Source: Streptomyces sp. NRRL S-87 (GTDB taxonomy: Bacteria > Actinomycetota > Actinomycetes > Streptomycetales > Streptomycetaceae). Taken from it: a stretch of DNA of 64,000 nt. How positions within the stretch are numbered: position 1 is the first letter of the stretch; every line of letters starts with the position of its first letter. Location: positions 1 through 64,000 of the forward strand of contig NZ_JOGB01000039.1 in NCBI RefSeq assembly GCF_000719335.1, in the 5' to 3' direction. Positions 36,207 through 44,006 of the stretch are shown here, in pieces. The notes beneath the pieces were generated by a model that worked only from the letters and a program-made list of their open reading frames with translations, did no database searches and was not told where the DNA came from. The translations under genes were made by a program, and so were the position numbers.

Positions 36207-37250
36207 GTGAACCGACGGCGCCGAGGCATCAGCGCGCTCACACTCATCTGCGCGATGGCCATCGCATCGGCCCCCGGCGCCGCCTTCGCCGCGCCGGCGC
36301 CCGAGCCGGGCCCGTCGAAGTCCCTCGAAGAGGTCCGCAAGGAGATAGAGGCCCTCTACCACCAGGCCGGCACCGCGACGGACGCGTACAACCTCGCGGA
36401 GGAGCAGGCGCAGCGGCAGTCCGACCAGATCGTCGCCATCGCCAACCAGGTCGTCGCCACCCAGCAGCGCATCGCGGACCTCAAGAACCGCGCGGGCGCG
36501 GCCGCCCGGGCCCAGTACCGCACCGGCGGTCTGCCGCCGAGCGCGCGGCTCGCCCTGAGCGGCAGCCCGCAGCAGTTCCTGGACGGGGCGGACCGGCTCC
36601 GGCAGGGCGAGAAGGCCACGATGGGCATGCTCGGCGAACTGAACGCCCACCAGACCGACTTGCAGCGGTACGCGGCGGAGGCCAGCGCGCACTGGCAGAC
36701 GCTGGAGGCCAACCGCAGGGCGAAGGAGACCGCGAAGAAGGAGATCGAGGCCAAGATCGCGGCGGCCAAGGCGCTGGAGGACCGGCTCGTCGCCGAAGAG
36801 AAGGCCCGACTGCTCCAGTTGGAGAAGGACGACGCCAACAAGAAGCAGGCGAAGTGGCTCAAGTCCGGCATCCTCAAGGAGATCGACGGCAAGGCCACGC
36901 CGGCCGGCAAGGCCGCCATCGCGTTCGCGACGAAGCAGATCGGCAAGCCGTACGTCTGGGGCGCCGAGGGCCCGGACGGCTTCGACTGCTCGGGGCTGAC
37001 CTCGCAGGCCTGGCTGGCGGCGGGCAAGCACATCCCGCGCACCTCGCAGGAGCAGCTGCGGCTGCTCCCGAAGGTCGCGATCAAGGACATGCGGCCCGGT
37101 GACCTGATCATCTACTTCGACGACGCGAGCCACGTGGCGATGTACGTCGGTGACGGCGCGATGATCCACGCGCCCCGCCCGGGGCGGCACGTGACGATCG
37201 CGGGCGCGGGCTCGATGCCGATCAAGGCCATCGTCCGGCCCGACGCGTAG
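36207..37250 (+). CDS. secreted NlpC/P60 peptidoglycan endopeptidase
   Basis: About 347 aa. Signal peptide: basic NRRRRG then ISALTLICAMAIASAPGAAFA. Residues ~30-215 are a long coiled coil (VRKEIEALYHQAGTATDAYNLAEE... RAKETAKKEIEAKIAAAKALEDRLVAEEKARLLQLE), as in RipA/CwlS-like cell-wall hydrolases. The C-terminal NlpC/P60 domain begins AIAFATKQIGKPYVWGAEGPD and has the catalytic Cys in GFDCSGLT, His in DASHVAMYVG and a third polar residue at AMIHAPRPG. It would cleave D-Glu-meso/LL-DAP stem peptides during growth or sporulation. Start is GTG 36207 or GTG 36189, both behind GGGGGGACC; the second keeps NRRRRG nearest the N-terminus. Confidence 0.9.
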   Translation: MNRRRRGISALTLICAMAIASAPGAAFAAPAPEPGPSKSLEEVRKEIEALYHQAGTATDAYNLAEEQAQRQSDQIVAIANQVVATQQRIADLKNRAGAAARAQYRTGGLPPSARLALSGSPQQFLDGADRLRQGEKATMGMLGELNAHQTDLQRYAAEASAHWQTLEANRRAKETAKKEIEAKIAAAKALEDRLVAEEKARLLQLEKDDANKKQAKWLKSGILKEIDGKATPAGKAAIAFATKQIGKPYVWGAEGPDGFDCSGLTSQAWLAAGKHIPRTSQEQLRLLPKVAIKDMRPGDLIIYFDDASHVAMYVGDGAMIHAPRPGRHVTIAGAGSMPIKAIVRPDA

Positions 37251-37618
37251 CCGGGGGCGGCGCACCGCCGCCACCGCCGCGCCTACCGCCGGCACCACTG
37301 GTGCCGGCACAGCTGCCCCTGCCTGCCTGCTGCCGCCTCCCGCCACCGCCTCCCGCCGCCGACCGCCCCACCGCCCGCCGCGGGGCGGGGCTCCGGTACG
37401 GGCGCGCGTGGAGGTTTCGTGAGGGGGCGGCGCAGGCCCTGTATCGTCCCTTGGACGCCCACCGTCGCACGGCGTGACCTTCGTCATCACCGAGCGCGGG
37501 CGTTCCCCCGGGAAACGGGCATATGACGGTGTCCCTTTTCACGACGGCATTCCCCATCGCCACCGGTACCGCTATGGTCCCCGTCGGAACCCTCGGGGGG
37601 AGGGAAGGAACCAGGACG
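37251..37618. other. intergenic region with terminator and leader of PP2C gene
   Basis: GCCGGCACC-ACT-GGTGCCGGC (37288-37308) is a 9-bp hairpin suited to terminate the NlpC/P60 transcript. Downstream, GTTCCC-CC-GGGAAAC (about 37502-37516) is a nearly symmetric element. An in-frame ATG at 37523 could extend the next protein by 32 residues, but it has no ribosome-binding site. Otherwise I see nothing. Confidence 0.45.
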
Positions 37619-39091
37619 ATGCCCGTACCCGTACCGCGGCAGAGGGACACCCCGGCCGTGGAGAGCGGTCACGCCGTGCTGCCCACCCCCGCGTCGCACG
37701 CCACGCAGCCCCTCACCCTGCTGGTCATCGAGGACGACCCGGTGGGCGGCCTCACGGTCCCCGAGATCCTCGACGCCGAGGGCCAGCGGATCCGCATCCG
37801 CACGGCCCGCAACCTGACCGAGGCGGAGCGGCTGCTCACGCCCGACGTGCACTGCATCCTGCTCGACCTGAGCCTGGGCCTGGTGGCGGACCGCGCGTCC
37901 GTCCCCGTCCACGTGCCCGCGGGCGGCGGCACGGGACCCGGTCCGGGTGCCGTTGCCGTCGTGACGGACGCAGCGCCGGACACCGGGACCGCCGCCGGCG
38001 CGGTGGCCCGTACCGCACCGGCCAACGGAGCCGTACCCGCGCCCGGCACCGGACCGGGCCACGGCACCGGACCGGCCGCGGACGCCGAGCCGGGACCCGA
38101 GCTGGCCGTCCTGCACCGGGTGCTGCGACTGGCCCCGCGCCACGCCGTCCTCGTCCTCACCTCGGAGGCGGACGCCGAGCGGGCCGCCGAGGCCGTCCGC
38201 GTGGGTGCCCAGGACTACCTCTTCCGCGACGAGCTCGACGGACGCCTGCTGAGCCGGGCGATCCGGTACGCGGTGGAGCGCAAGCGGGCCGACATCGCGC
38301 AGTACAAGCTTGCAGAATCGAAACTGCGGGCCCAGGAGAACGCCCGCCTCGAGCGCGGCCTCCTGCCGATCCCCCTGCTCCAGGGCTCCGACCTGCGCTT
38401 CGCCGCCCGCTACCGGCCCGGCCGCAGCCGGGCCCTGCTCGGCGGCGACTTCTACGACGTCGTCCGCACCCCCGACGGCACCGTCCACGCCATGATCGGC
38501 GACGTCTGCGGGCACGGACCGGACGAGGCCGCCCTCGGCGTCGAGCTGCGCATCGCGTGGCGCGCGCTGACCCTGGCCGGGCTGTGCGGGGACGAGCTGC
38601 TCGCCACGCTCCAGGAGGTCCTGGAGGTCGAGCGGGACAACGAGGAGATCTTCGCGACCCTCTGCACCGTGGACATCGCCCCCGACGGCCGCCGCGCGGG
38701 CCTGTGCCTGGCCGGTCACCCGGCCCCGCTGGCCGCCCGGCCGGGCGGTCCGGCGCGGCTGCTGCCGTACGACGACAGCGGCCCGGCACTCGGGCTGCTG
38801 CCGCGCGCCCGCTGGCCGCGCCGGCAGGTGGAGTTGGGCGGGACGTGGAGCCTGATGCTCTACACGGACGGCCTGATCGAGGGCCGGATCGGCGAGGGCC
38901 GCGAGCGCCTCGGGCAGGACGGCATGGTCGAGATGATCAACCGCCGGCTGGCCGAGGGGCTGTCCGGCGAGGCCCTCCTGGAGGCGGCCGTGACCGAGGC
39001 GCGCCGGCTCAACGGCGGCGAACTGACGGACGACGTGGCCGTGGTGCTGCTGGACCGCGCGGCGGAGCGGCACCGCGCCGGAACGTCCTAG
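37619..39091 (+). CDS. receiver-PP2C (SpoIIE/RsbU-type) serine phosphatase with split receiver
   Basis: About 490 aa. Residues ~33-86 start a response-regulator receiver (LTLLVIEDDPVGG acidic pair, phosphoacceptor-like D83 in ILLDLSL). A ~70-residue Gly/Ala/Pro/Thr insertion (about 90-160) interrupts it, and the second half resumes at ELAVLHRVLRLAPRHAVLVLTSEADAERA... VGAQDYLFRDEL. A helical linker (RAIRYAVERKRADIAQYKLAESKLRAQEN) leads to a PP2C domain with LLGGDFYDVV, MIGDVCGHGPDEAAL and GGELTDDVAVVLL metal-binding motifs. Such proteins dephosphorylate anti-anti-sigma factors. The ATG at 37619 is preceded by GGGAGGGAAGG. Its partner is unknown. Confidence 0.88.
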   Translation: MPVPVPRQRDTPAVESGHAVLPTPASHATQPLTLLVIEDDPVGGLTVPEILDAEGQRIRIRTARNLTEAERLLTPDVHCILLDLSLGLVADRASVPVHVPAGGGTGPGPGAVAVVTDAAPDTGTAAGAVARTAPANGAVPAPGTGPGHGTGPAADAEPGPELAVLHRVLRLAPRHAVLVLTSEADAERAAEAVRVGAQDYLFRDELDGRLLSRAIRYAVERKRADIAQYKLAESKLRAQENARLERGLLPIPLLQGSDLRFAARYRPGRSRALLGGDFYDVVRTPDGTVHAMIGDVCGHGPDEAALGVELRIAWRALTLAGLCGDELLATLQEVLEVERDNEEIFATLCTVDIAPDGRRAGLCLAGHPAPLAARPGGPARLLPYDDSGPALGLLPRARWPRRQVELGGTWSLMLYTDGLIEGRIGEGRERLGQDGMVEMINRRLAEGLSGEALLEAAVTEARRLNGGELTDDVAVVLLDRAAERHRAGTS

Positions 39092-39185
39092 CCGGGAGCG
39101 GTCCGGCGGACCAGCGGCGGACAGCCCCCTGGACGGCCCTCGACGGCCCCCGGAAGGCCCCTCGGCCGTCCCCTCCGGAGACGGC

Positions 39186-39521
39186 CTAGCGGCCGCCGTT
39201 GTACGGGCCGTACGGGCCGTCGCTGCTGCTGCCGCGGCGGCGGCCGGTGCCGCTCACCCGGCGCAGCGCGGGGCGTACGTCGACGAAGAACACGATGGTG
39301 GCGATCAGGCCCGCGATCTGCAGGAACATCATGCCGAGGAACAGGTCGACCAGGACCGTGACGCCGAGGATCACCAGCCAGAAGGGCTTGGTCTGCTTGT
39401 CGGCGGCCCGGTACGCGTCCTCGCGCGCCATCGCCGCGAGGACCAGCCCGGCCACCGCCGGGATCAGCGTGCCGTAGAACAGCGCGATCTGAAGGGCCGT
39501 GTCGAACCCCTGCATCAACAT
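39186..39521 (-). CDS. DUF2516 family membrane protein
   Basis: A 111-aa protein with two to three membrane segments (LQIALFYGTLIPAVAGLVLAAMA; WLVILGVTVLVDLFLGMMFLQIAGLIATIVFF) and a basic, Gly/Tyr-rich C-terminal tail (RRVSGTGRRRGSSSDGPYGPYNGGR). This matches DUF2516, an actinobacterial family of unknown role. The start at ATG 39521 is set by AGGAGG ~11 nt upstream; an in-frame GTG at 39530 is too close to it. It follows the HbhA-like gene on the same strand, an arrangement often conserved in actinobacteria. Confidence 0.87.
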   Translation of the reverse strand: MLMQGFDTALQIALFYGTLIPAVAGLVLAAMAREDAYRAADKQTKPFWLVILGVTVLVDLFLGMMFLQIAGLIATIVFFVDVRPALRRVSGTGRRRGSSSDGPYGPYNGGR

Positions 39522-39642
39522 GCCGCCCACCGCCTCCTAGCGAATCTCCGACGGACCCAACCTACCCGCACAACGGGCCGGACACCCGGTTCGGTGCCCG
39601 GCCCGTCGCACTCGAGTACTCCCGGCCCCGGTTCGCGCCGGA

Positions 39643-40230
39643 CTACTCCGCGGACTCGGGGGACCCGGCCGACCCGGCGGCCGACTTCTTGGCCGCCGGC
39701 TTGCGCGGGGCGGCGGTCCGGCGCGCCGCCTTCGGCTTCTCCTCGGAACCGGTCTCGTCCTGGTCCCCGGCCGCGGCCTCCTGCTCGGCCGGAGCCTCGA
39801 CGACGGCGGCGATGTCAACGATCTCCTCGGCCACCTCGCCGCGCCAGGTCCTGACCGCCTGCTCGCCGCGCTCGGCGACCTTCTCGTACGTCTCCTTCGC
39901 CCGGACCGCGTACTCGGCGGCGAGGCCGAGGCTGCGCAGGGCGATGTCCTGGGCCTGCTCGCCCAGCTTCTTCAGGTCGGCGTCGAAGGTGCCGACGACC
40001 TCGGCGACCTTGGCGGTCACCGCGGCCTGGGCCTCCTTGGCCCGGTCCTGGACGACCTTGGGGTCGGTGTTGCGTACCGCCTCGATACGGGCCGGGGCCT
40101 CGGCCCGCAGCTGCTCGATGAGGCCGGGAACCTTCCTGGCCTGCTCCACGGCGATGTCGGCCGTGCCGGCGGCGAAGTAGAGGGGAGTGGGGTCGGCGAG
40201 GGTCTTACGCAGGTCATCGGCGATGGCCAT
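39643..40230 (-). CDS. HbhA-like helical protein with Lys/Ala-rich tail
   Basis: A 195-aa soluble protein. Residues 1-130 form long amphipathic helices (IADDLRKTLADPTPLYFAAGTADIAVEQARKVPGLIEQLR... RAKEAQAAVTAKVAEVVGTFDADLKKLGEQAQDIALRSL), and the C-terminal ~50 residues are KPKAARRTAAPRKPAAKKSAAG, a basic Ala/Lys/Pro tail. This is the layout of the mycobacterial heparin-binding haemagglutinin HbhA, where the tail binds polyanions. In a saprophyte a role in lipid, DNA or polymer binding is more likely than adhesion. It lies between an XRE regulator and a DUF2516 gene in one direction. Confidence 0.82.
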   Translation of the reverse strand: MAIADDLRKTLADPTPLYFAAGTADIAVEQARKVPGLIEQLRAEAPARIEAVRNTDPKVVQDRAKEAQAAVTAKVAEVVGTFDADLKKLGEQAQDIALRSLGLAAEYAVRAKETYEKVAERGEQAVRTWRGEVAEEIVDIAAVVEAPAEQEAAAGDQDETGSEEKPKAARRTAAPRKPAAKKSAAGSAGSPESAE

Positions 40231-40314
40231 CGGTGGTCCTCCCGGATCACGGTGCGGTGCACCGCGCGTGGCGCCCGGGGCATCGGGCCCCGGGGGCGTG
40301 CGGTGCGGTCGGTG

Positions 40315-40686
40315 CTACGGCGTCTTCGCGGGTGCGTCCTCGAGAGCGTTCTCCTTGCGGAACGACTCGTAGATCTGCAGGAGCACCTGCTTCTGGCGCT
40401 CGTTGATCGACGGGTCGGCGAGGATGACGGCGCGCGTCTCCACCTCGTCCGGTTCCCGCTCGTCGAGGATCCCGGCCCGTACGTAGAGCGTCTCGGCGGA
40501 GATCCGCAGCGCCTTGGCCAGCTGCTGGAGGATCTCGGCGCTGGGCTTGCGCAGCCCGCGCTCGATCTGGCTCAGGTACGGATTGGACACCCCCGCCGCA
40601 TCGGCCAGCTGCCGCAGCGACAGCTGTGCCGTCCGGCGCTGCTCACGCAGGTATTCGCCGAGATTTCCGACGTTGAGTGTCCCCAT
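40315..40686 (-). CDS. XRE-family helix-turn-helix regulator
   Basis: A 123-aa regulator. The Cro/CI-type HTH is at residues ~8-62: LGEYLREQRRTAQLSLRQLADAAGVSNPYLSQIERGLRKPSAEIL. A C-terminal helical extension (EVETRAVILADPSINERQKQVLLQIYESFRKEN) may mediate dimerisation. The ATG at 40686 is supported by GGGAGGATC; the in-frame ATG 18 bp upstream is less likely. It is first in a probable operon with the HbhA-like and DUF2516 genes, separated by 84 bp. The target and signal are unknown. Confidence 0.9.
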   Translation of the reverse strand: MGTLNVGNLGEYLREQRRTAQLSLRQLADAAGVSNPYLSQIERGLRKPSAEILQQLAKALRISAETLYVRAGILDEREPDEVETRAVILADPSINERQKQVLLQIYESFRKENALEDAPAKTP

Positions 40687-40833
40687 GTCCCGATCCTCCC
40701 CCACGCCGCTAACTTTTGCAAGCAGCCTGCTAGCACGAGTGTCGCCCCCTCGGGATCCGGCAGCCCAGCGCTCCGAGGACCGCGGCCCCGGACGGCGGCG
40801 GGTCGAGACGTGAACACCGGGCAGGGCCGGGCA

Positions 40834-41355
40834 TCACGACGCGGGGGCGCGCCAGGCGGAGGCCAGGAGGAGGGCGCCGGGGACGATGCCGCCGGTGATG
40901 GCCGTGAGCCAGGCGGGGGCGTCCAGGGCGGCCAGGACGAGGGCGACGGCGCCGCAGGCCGTGAGCGCGGCGCCGAGGGCGTGGAGCGCCGGGCGCCGCC
41001 AGGCTGCCGCGAGCCCGAAGAAGTGCACGCCGACTACGAGGGCGATCCAGCCCACGAAGGCGTGCGGGGCGTGCAGGACGCGGCTGATGACCAGGAGCCC
41101 CGCCACGAGGAACGCGACCTCCGCCGCCACGACGTACCAGTAGCGGCGCCCGAAACCGCTACGGGGAGCGGGGACCGCGCCGCCGGGGGCGGTGCGGCCC
41201 CGGCGGGTCACGAGGAGGCCGGCGAAGCCCGCGACCGCGAGGACGCGGAGCGGGACGGCGAGGTGCTGGGGCAGGGCACCGGCGTTCGCCTGGATGAACA
41301 CCGTTCCGAAGGCGCCGCCGATGAGTCTGCCGGTGAACTGACTGGTCATGATCAT
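40834..41355 (-). CDS. hypothetical integral membrane protein
   Basis: A 173-aa hydrophobic protein with about five membrane segments (AVPLRVLAVAGFAGLLV; YVVAAEVAFLVAGLLVI; FVGWIALVVGVHFFGLAAAW; ALGAALTACGAVALVLAAL; ITGGIVPGALLLASAW). I do not recognise the family. Possible starts are ATG 41355 or ATG 41349. It is followed, 129 bp beyond its stop on the minus strand, by the XRE regulator gene. Confidence 0.75.
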   Translation of the reverse strand: MIMTSQFTGRLIGGAFGTVFIQANAGALPQHLAVPLRVLAVAGFAGLLVTRRGRTAPGGAVPAPRSGFGRRYWYVVAAEVAFLVAGLLVISRVLHAPHAFVGWIALVVGVHFFGLAAAWRRPALHALGAALTACGAVALVLAALDAPAWLTAITGGIVPGALLLASAWRAPAS

Positions 41356-41379
41356 CAGCTTGTCATGGCGGCGTCGGAG

Positions 41380-41859
41380 TCAGCTGAGGGGGAGGCGGCC
41401 CACGATCTGGTCACCGCTGAGTTCGCCGGTCTTCTCGAAGCCCAGGCGGAGGTAGAACTCCTCGGGTCCCGTGGGGCCCGGGTGCCAGGTGACGGTGAGG
41501 GCGGTGCCGCCGCGGCGGCGGATCTCGGCGGCGACCGACTCGACGGCGAAGCGGCCGTACCCGCGGCCCTGCCGGTCAGCCGCGATGTTCAGGCGCCAGA
41601 GGCCGTCGCGGGGCGCCTCCCCCGGGTTGAACTCGGCGCCGAAGAACGCCATCAGGAAGCCGACGAGCTCCTCGCCGTCGAAGATCAGGCGCGGCCAGGC
41701 CAGGTCGGGGTGGACGTAGGCCTCGGCCAGGGAGCGCACCACGGGCGCCACCGCGTGCTGCTGGTCCGGGCGGACCGAGAGGGCGAGCGCGGCGTCGATG
41801 TTGTCCGGGGTCACCGGCTCCAGTCGCGGGCCGGGCCCCGCGTCGGGTCGTGCTGTCAT
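41380..41859 (-). CDS. GNAT family N-acetyltransferase
   Basis: A 159-aa acetyltransferase. LEPVTPDNIDAALALSVRPDQ is characteristic of spermine/spermidine acetyltransferases of the BltD/PaiA type. The acetyl-CoA loop is IAADRQGRGYGRFAVESV, and GPEEFYLRLGFEKTGEL is the C-terminal motif B. The ATG at 41859 starts directly at the conserved domain; a longer frame to 41997 adds low-quality sequence. It lies 24 bp upstream of the membrane protein gene on the same strand. A polyamine-like substrate is an inference. Confidence 0.85.
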   Translation of the reverse strand: MTARPDAGPGPRLEPVTPDNIDAALALSVRPDQQHAVAPVVRSLAEAYVHPDLAWPRLIFDGEELVGFLMAFFGAEFNPGEAPRDGLWRLNIAADRQGRGYGRFAVESVAAEIRRRGGTALTVTWHPGPTGPEEFYLRLGFEKTGELSGDQIVGRLPLS

Positions 41860-42049
41860 GATCGCGACTGTAGGGGCCGGGACGGGCGGACCGCATGCGG
41901 ATATCCGGGCCGGGCCCGCCCCTGCGCTCCCCCGGGCACCGACGCCCTCGGGGTGCCGCACGTCACCGGGGCGCCGTACGTTCACAGGGCGCCGCACGTC
42001 ACCGGGGGCCGGAGCCGGGCATCCACTCCGTCGTCGAGGGGCCGACCAC

Positions 42050-43009
42050 CTAGCGGGCGGAGGGCGGTTCGGGCGCCCGCCGGCCCACGACCACGGTCGC
42101 CCCGAGTTCGTCGTCGGCCACGACCCGCGTCCGCAGTCCCGCCCGCTCGAAGGCGGCCGCGGTCAGGTCGGCCTGGTGCTCGCCGGTCTCGATCAGAAGG
42201 TGCCCGCCCGGCGCGAGCCAGGCGGGTGCCTGCGCGACGACCCTGCGCTGTACGTCCACCCCGTCCGCGCCCCCGTCCAGGGCGACCAGCGGCTCGTGCT
42301 CGCGCGCCTCGGGCGGCAGCAGTCCGATCTCCCCGGTCGGCACGTACGGGGCGTTCGCCACCAGGACGTCCACCCGTCCGCGCAGCTCCGCCGGGAGCGG
42401 CCCGTACAGGTCGCCCTCGAAGACCCGGCCGCCGAACGGGGCGAGGTTGACGCGCGCGTACCGGACCGCCGCCGGCCCGACGTCCGCCGCGTACAGCCGC
42501 ACGCCGGCCGCGCCGGCTCCCGGGTCCCCGGTCCGGCCCCGGTCCGCGGTGCCGTCCCCGACCCGCTCCCCCGCCCGGTCCGCGATGCGGGCCGCGACCG
42601 CGCCGCCCAGCGCGCCGACCCCGCAGCACAGGTCGAGCAGGACCGCGCCCGCGCCGGGCGCCAGCCCGGCGGCCACCGCCACGAGGAACTCGCTCCGGCG
42701 CCGCGGCACGAAGGCCCCCGGCCCCACCGCCCAGCGCCGCCCGCAGAACTCCGCCCAGCCCAGCACGTGTTCCAGCGGATGGCCGGCGGCCCGGCGCGCC
42801 ACCATCGCGGCCAACGCGCCGTCGGCCGGCCCGCGGTCCCCCGGACCGCCGGCGGCCCGTCCCCTGTCCGCCGGCCCCTCCGCGGCGGCCTCGAGCAGCA
42901 GCCGGGCCTCCTCCTCCGCGAAGACGCAGCCCGCGGAGCGCAGCCGCCGCACCACGTCGTCGTACACCACGTCGCCGTACGGGGGTTCGGCCGCGGAGAC
43001 GCCGGGCAC
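42050..43009 (-). CDS. HemK-like protein N5-glutamine methyltransferase
   Basis: A 319-aa methyltransferase related to PrmC/HemK, which methylate a Gln side chain of release factors. The N-terminal helical domain is followed by LEHVLGWAEFCGRRWAVGPGAFVPRRRSEFLV, SAM motif I VLLDLCCGVGALGGAVAARI and the catalytic tetrapeptide in VLVANAPYVPTGE. NAPY replaces the NPPY of true PrmC, as in the actinobacterial 'putative protein N5-glutamine methyltransferase' group. The GTG start follows the sigma-factor stop by one base, so translation is coupled. The substrate is not established. Confidence 0.86.
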   Translation of the reverse strand: MPGVSAAEPPYGDVVYDDVVRRLRSAGCVFAEEEARLLLEAAAEGPADRGRAAGGPGDRGPADGALAAMVARRAAGHPLEHVLGWAEFCGRRWAVGPGAFVPRRRSEFLVAVAAGLAPGAGAVLLDLCCGVGALGGAVAARIADRAGERVGDGTADRGRTGDPGAGAAGVRLYAADVGPAAVRYARVNLAPFGGRVFEGDLYGPLPAELRGRVDVLVANAPYVPTGEIGLLPPEAREHEPLVALDGGADGVDVQRRVVAQAPAWLAPGGHLLIETGEHQADLTAAAFERAGLRTRVVADDELGATVVVGRRAPEPPSAR

Positions 43010-43010
43010 G

Positions 43011-43922
43011 TCAGCCGCCCAGCCCGGCGAGGTCCAGCGCCGCGATGCGCTCCGGGTCCGCCAGGATGTTGATCTCGACGATGCGGCCGTCGACGATCGT
43101 CAGGTCCATGAGCGACTGCGGCCGCCCGTTCGGTGCGGCCATCGCGCCCGGCATGCCGTTGACCAGCACCGGCACCGACACCGCGCCCAGCTTCGAGAAC
43201 ATGAGCGCCTGCTGCGCCACCGCCGTCGCCCCGCGTACCAGCTGCGCCATGCCGCCGGCCACCGCCCCGAGGTCCACGCGCAGCACCACGTCCGGGTCGA
43301 GGACGGTCAGCAGGCCGTCGAAGTCCCCGTCGCGCGCGGCCGCGAGGAAGGCGCCGACGACCTCCCTGCGCCTGCTCGTGTCCGTGTCCGGCTTCGGGGT
43401 GCCGCCCTGCACCCGCCGGCGGGCCCGGCTGGCCAGCTGCCGGGTCGCGGCCGGGGTCTTCTCCACGATCGGGGCGATGTCCTCGAACGGCACCGCGAAC
43501 ATGTCGTGCAGCACGAACGCCAGCCGTTCCGCCGGCCCGAGCCGGTCCAGGACCACGAGCAGGGCGTACCCGACGGAGTCCGACAGCAGCGCCTGCTGCT
43601 CGGGGTCGGCCCCGTCCTCGCGGCTGACCACCGGGTCGGGCAGCCGCTCGGGGAAGGCGTCCACGGATTCCTCCCGGCGGGCCTTGCGGGAGCGCAGCTG
43701 GTCGAGGCACACCCGGCCGACGACCGTGGTGAGCCAGCCGCCGAGGTTCTGCACGCCGCTCACGTCGGTCCGGTCCAGCCGGAACCACGCCTCCTGTACG
43801 GCGTCCTCCGCCTCGCTCAGGCTGCCCAGCATCCGGTAGGCCACCGCACGCAGGTGCGGCCGGCTCTCCTCGAACCGGGCCGCCAGCAGATCACTGTCGT
43901 TCTGGGGCACCGCAGGCTCCAT
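43011..43922 (-). CDS. ECF sigma factor with SnoaL-like C-terminal domain (SigJ/ECF41-like)
   Basis: A 303-aa sigma-70 factor. Sigma-2 (RFEESRPHLRAVAYRMLGSLSEAEDAVQEAWFRL) and sigma-4 (LDRLGPAERLAFVLHDMFAVPFEDIAPIVEKTPAATRQLASRARRRV) are complete. A ~110-residue SnoaL/NTF2-like domain follows (VVGAFLAAARDGDFDGLLTVLDPDVVLRVD... NILADPERI). ECF41 factors normally carry WLPEP and DGGGK motifs in linker and domain; neither is visible here, so it is divergent. There is no anti-sigma gene; the C-terminal domain is thought to control activity. It is coupled to the HemK-like gene rather than the usual COE oxidoreductase. Confidence 0.9.
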   Translation of the reverse strand: MEPAVPQNDSDLLAARFEESRPHLRAVAYRMLGSLSEAEDAVQEAWFRLDRTDVSGVQNLGGWLTTVVGRVCLDQLRSRKARREESVDAFPERLPDPVVSREDGADPEQQALLSDSVGYALLVVLDRLGPAERLAFVLHDMFAVPFEDIAPIVEKTPAATRQLASRARRRVQGGTPKPDTDTSRRREVVGAFLAAARDGDFDGLLTVLDPDVVLRVDLGAVAGGMAQLVRGATAVAQQALMFSKLGAVSVPVLVNGMPGAMAAPNGRPQSLMDLTIVDGRIVEINILADPERIAALDLAGLGG

Positions 43923-44006
43923 CCGTCGTCCTCGTCGGCCGTCTCACCCGTATGACGCACCGGACGTGCCGATTGTGACACCCCAAGATCAACGCCGGGG
44001 TGTCGG

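Noticed and set aside
36000..36210. c-di-AMP (ydaO-type) riboswitch before the NlpC/P60 gene, suggested by GGGGGGACC words
   Set aside because: Only the short G-rich core resembles the class; the GGGGUGAAUC, GUAGGGC and CCCGA...CAGCUAACC elements are missing and the repeats serve as ribosome-binding sites.
37523..37618. Upstream ATG at 37523 as start of the PP2C gene
   Set aside because: No ribosome-binding site and an unlikely N-terminal extension; the ATG at 37619 follows a purine-rich Shine-Dalgarno.
43011..43922. Classical ECF41 sigma factor
   Set aside because: The SnoaL domain is present, but WLPEP and DGGGK motifs and the COE partner are absent, so only a looser SigJ/ECF41-like label was used.
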